DNA of 64,000 bases, taken from Peptococcaceae bacterium BICA1-7 (GTDB lineage: Bacteria > Bacillota > Desulfotomaculia > Desulfotomaculales > Desulfocucumaceae). The notes beneath the pieces are model-generated. The model was not told where the DNA came from. It did no database searches and was given only the letters and a program-made list of their open reading frames with translations. This document shows, one piece after another, positions 62,389 to 64,000 of the stretch. Position 1 is the stretch's first letter; the number at the start of each line of letters is the position of its first letter. The stretch spans positions 62,001 to 126,000 of the forward strand of contig JUEB01000026.1 in assembly GCA_000802095.1 (NCBI GenBank), read 5' to 3'. Both the position numbers and the translations under genes were made by a program.

Positions 62389-63742
62389 TATGTTTTTTGA
62401 AAGGTTTATAAATTTTTTCTTTTTTTGGGGTGTATGGATGCTGGCCCCTCTAATGATAGATATTGTTACGGCCTTTATATATTTATTTACTATAATGATT
62501 AACAGAAAAAAAGTAATTGATGTAGATCCGGTGGATAACCTAAGCTTTCTTCCAATTGTCTCACTGATCGTGCCTGTACATAATTCAGCAGATACACTGC
62601 GAAAATGCCTTAAATCAATTGAAAGACAAAATTATCCGATAAATTTAATGCAGGTTATATGTGTAAATAACGGAAGCAACGATAAAAGCTTCCAGATTTT
62701 TTCACAATTTCAGCAGGAGAGCCCCCTCAATGTTTCCTGGTCAGAATTGGACAGGACCGGTAAATCCATAGCCCTAAATGCAGGGCTTTACATCTGTGAG
62801 GGGACATACATAATAAATGTGGACTCTGACTGCCACCTTGATAAAGATGCCGTACAGAATATGGTCAAAGCCTTTGAAAAAGAACCGGAAATGGTGGCGG
62901 CCACCGGAGCAATACATATAGATAAGGAACTGGGAAAGGGCTACAATTTCATTGATATAGTCCATTACTGCGAGGCTATAGAATATGTTGTTGCCTTTAA
63001 TATTGGGAGACAGTATCAAACCCTGACAAATACACTTTTTACACTTTCAGGCGCTTTCTCTGCTTTTAGGAGAGATATTATACTAAATTCATTTCTTTAC
63101 TCAGAGACAACAGTTTCTGAGGATACAGAACTGACCTTTCATCTCAGAGAAAAAACTAAAGAAAATAAGGGCCAACTGGGCTGTGTTTCAAAGTCAATAG
63201 CCTATGTTGAGCCTATTACAAACATTTCAAAACTTTATTCGCAAAGGGTTCGCTGGCAGCGAGGACAAATTGAGGTGGCTTCGATGTATTCAAGCTCATC
63301 AAAAAATCCTTTGCAGGCGCTGAAGGCAATAGGAGGGAGAATACTGATTTCCGACCATACCCTTGCATTATCAAGGCTGACCTGGACCTTCCTCATACCC
63401 ATTCTTTATTTTTTCGGATATCCTCTGAACCTGGTTATGGCAGCCGTGCTGGGCATGCTGATCTGCTACTCAATGCTTGATCTTTTGTATTTAACAGTTG
63501 CTTACGCCGGATCGTCAATAGAGATAAGAAAAGGACTTAAAAAAATATGGTGGGTTGTTTTTTTCCTGCCTTTTTTCAGGTACCTGACTTACTGGTTCCG
63601 GTTCGCTGGCATAATACTCACCATGACAGAACCCGGAACCTGGAGAACTGAAAACCCATTTACACAAACAAAAAAAGCAATTAAGTCTAATATTTATTTT
63701 ATAAGAGAAAAATTATTGCAAAAGAAGGATATTTCCAGATAA
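62381..63742 (+). CDS. Family 2 glycosyltransferase, exosortase-associated
   Basis: Processive-type GT2 in the membrane, 453 aa. N-terminal helix 10-38, then SLIVPVHNSADT (nucleotide site) near 62-73, DSDCHLD for the metal DxD near 147-153, TVSEDTEL near 244-251 and QRVRWQRGQ (QxxRW) near 287-295, with three C-terminal helices. The motifs place it with cellulose/hyaluronan-synthase-like enzymes; the sugar is unknown. Its ATG overlaps the exosortase end by 8 nt. Confidence 0.88.
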   Translation: MIDMFFERFINFFFFWGVWMLAPLMIDIVTAFIYLFTIMINRKKVIDVDPVDNLSFLPIVSLIVPVHNSADTLRKCLKSIERQNYPINLMQVICVNNGSNDKSFQIFSQFQQESPLNVSWSELDRTGKSIALNAGLYICEGTYIINVDSDCHLDKDAVQNMVKAFEKEPEMVAATGAIHIDKELGKGYNFIDIVHYCEAIEYVVAFNIGRQYQTLTNTLFTLSGAFSAFRRDIILNSFLYSETTVSEDTELTFHLREKTKENKGQLGCVSKSIAYVEPITNISKLYSQRVRWQRGQIEVASMYSSSSKNPLQALKAIGGRILISDHTLALSRLTWTFLIPILYFFGYPLNLVMAAVLGMLICYSMLDLLYLTVAYAGSSIEIRKGLKKIWWVVFFLPFFRYLTYWFRFAGIILTMTEPGTWRTENPFTQTKKAIKSNIYFIREKLLQKKDISR

Positions 63743-63915
63743 ATCTAATATTTTTTTAAAATTTAAAAAATTGTTATTCTGTATTGTGCTTAATAAAGCG
63801 CTTTTAATAGGTATCAAATATATAAAGGATTTTATTGTAACTTGATTGCAACCGGATAAAATTCTTAATGTAAATCTTTTTTGTATACAAAGCAATAATT
63901 TGGAGGGCTTTACTC

Positions 63916-64000
63916 TTGAAATACATATTACTTACTTTGCTATGCACTTTAATACTGTCTGTAGGGCAAATACTATGGAAAAAGGGTGTCTACGAAAAGA
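63916..64000 (+). CDS. Small transporter of the EamA/SMR type, 5' part only
   Basis: TTG at 63916 with GGAGG 7 nt upstream. The 28 visible residues start MKYILLTLLCTLILSVGQ and continue ILWKKGV, a first membrane helix with the Gln/Lys pattern of EamA-like or ArnE-like flippases. The window ends here. The AT-rich gap of 173 bp before it has nothing else recognised. Confidence 0.6.
   Translation, partial: MKYILLTLLCTLILSVGQILWKKGVYEK

Noticed and set aside
1-64000. tRNA and rRNA genes
   Set aside because: None was recognised on reading; a covariance-model search would be decisive.

Overview
The window reads as chromosome from an anaerobic, endospore-forming Firmicute of the Peptococcaceae/Desulfotomaculum-Pelotomaculum type (inference). 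The support is a sporulation gene set (spmAB, gerW, spoVA genes, dacF-spoIIAA-AB-sigF, spoIIM), an IspH-ribosomal protein S1 fusion, CoA-dehydratase activase genes, an oxygen-sensitive 4-hydroxybutyryl-CoA dehydratase, a sigma-54 promoter, and frequent TTG/GTG starts with strong Shine-Dalgarno sequences. No rRNA, tRNA, CRISPR array or transposase gene was recognised.

Layout. About 1-16.5 kb (minus strand) is an aromatic amino acid block. A hutP-like gene, aroH and a secreted protein precede trpEGDCFBA, whose last gene is a DAHP synthase. A second DAHP synthase, tyrA and aroA follow, then cmk, plsC and ispH-rpsA. Two leaders carry attenuation signals. The trp leader has ten (G/U)AG triplets at an exact 5-nt period before an antiterminator and terminator. 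The leader of the first DAHP synthase could encode a 13-residue Trp/Phe-containing peptide ahead of a terminator. About 16.8-36.7 kb (minus) holds small hypothetical genes, rluB, spmAB, a flavoprotein, gerW with its DUF2953 partner, a germination-type lipoprotein, trpS, a site-2 protease, a DHH-CBS-CCA transferase fusion, a second TrpB, three CoA-activase genes, spoVAF-spoVAE and a dodecin. About 37-45.5 kb (plus) is a chemosensory operon: hybrid CheA, CheW, MCP, CheB, CheR, receiver-CheX-like. About 45.5-56.7 kb (mostly minus) follows the Bacillus order spoIIM-yqzK-xerD-drm-dacF-spoIIA, interrupted by a DUF362 ferredoxin and by a plus-strand 4-hydroxybutyryl-CoA dehydratase. From 56.7 kb the DNA becomes visibly AT-rich (plus) and carries an XrtG-type exosortase locus: a DivIVA-like coiled-coil protein, a coiled-coil/PTPS-like/multi-membrane fusion, a secreted protein with a PEP-CTERM-like tail, the exosortase, a family 2 glycosyltransferase, and the start of a small transporter.

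Two dispersed repeat families stand out. One is built from GGTCGG(G)AG and GGTAATACC motifs and sits just after stop codons, in gene orientation, at about ten loci; two loci are large inverted arrays. The other is a 160-190 bp element ending in CCACAGAG / CTCTGTGG inverted termini, with two direct copies flanking deoB.

The most novel material is the exosortase locus with its candidate substrate and DivIVA-like parts, the TRAP-like trp leader close to a HutP-family gene, and the gene-end repeats. Several starts look non-canonical (ATT, CTG) or frame-shifted (aroA, perhaps cheW); these need read-level checks before biological meaning is attached.
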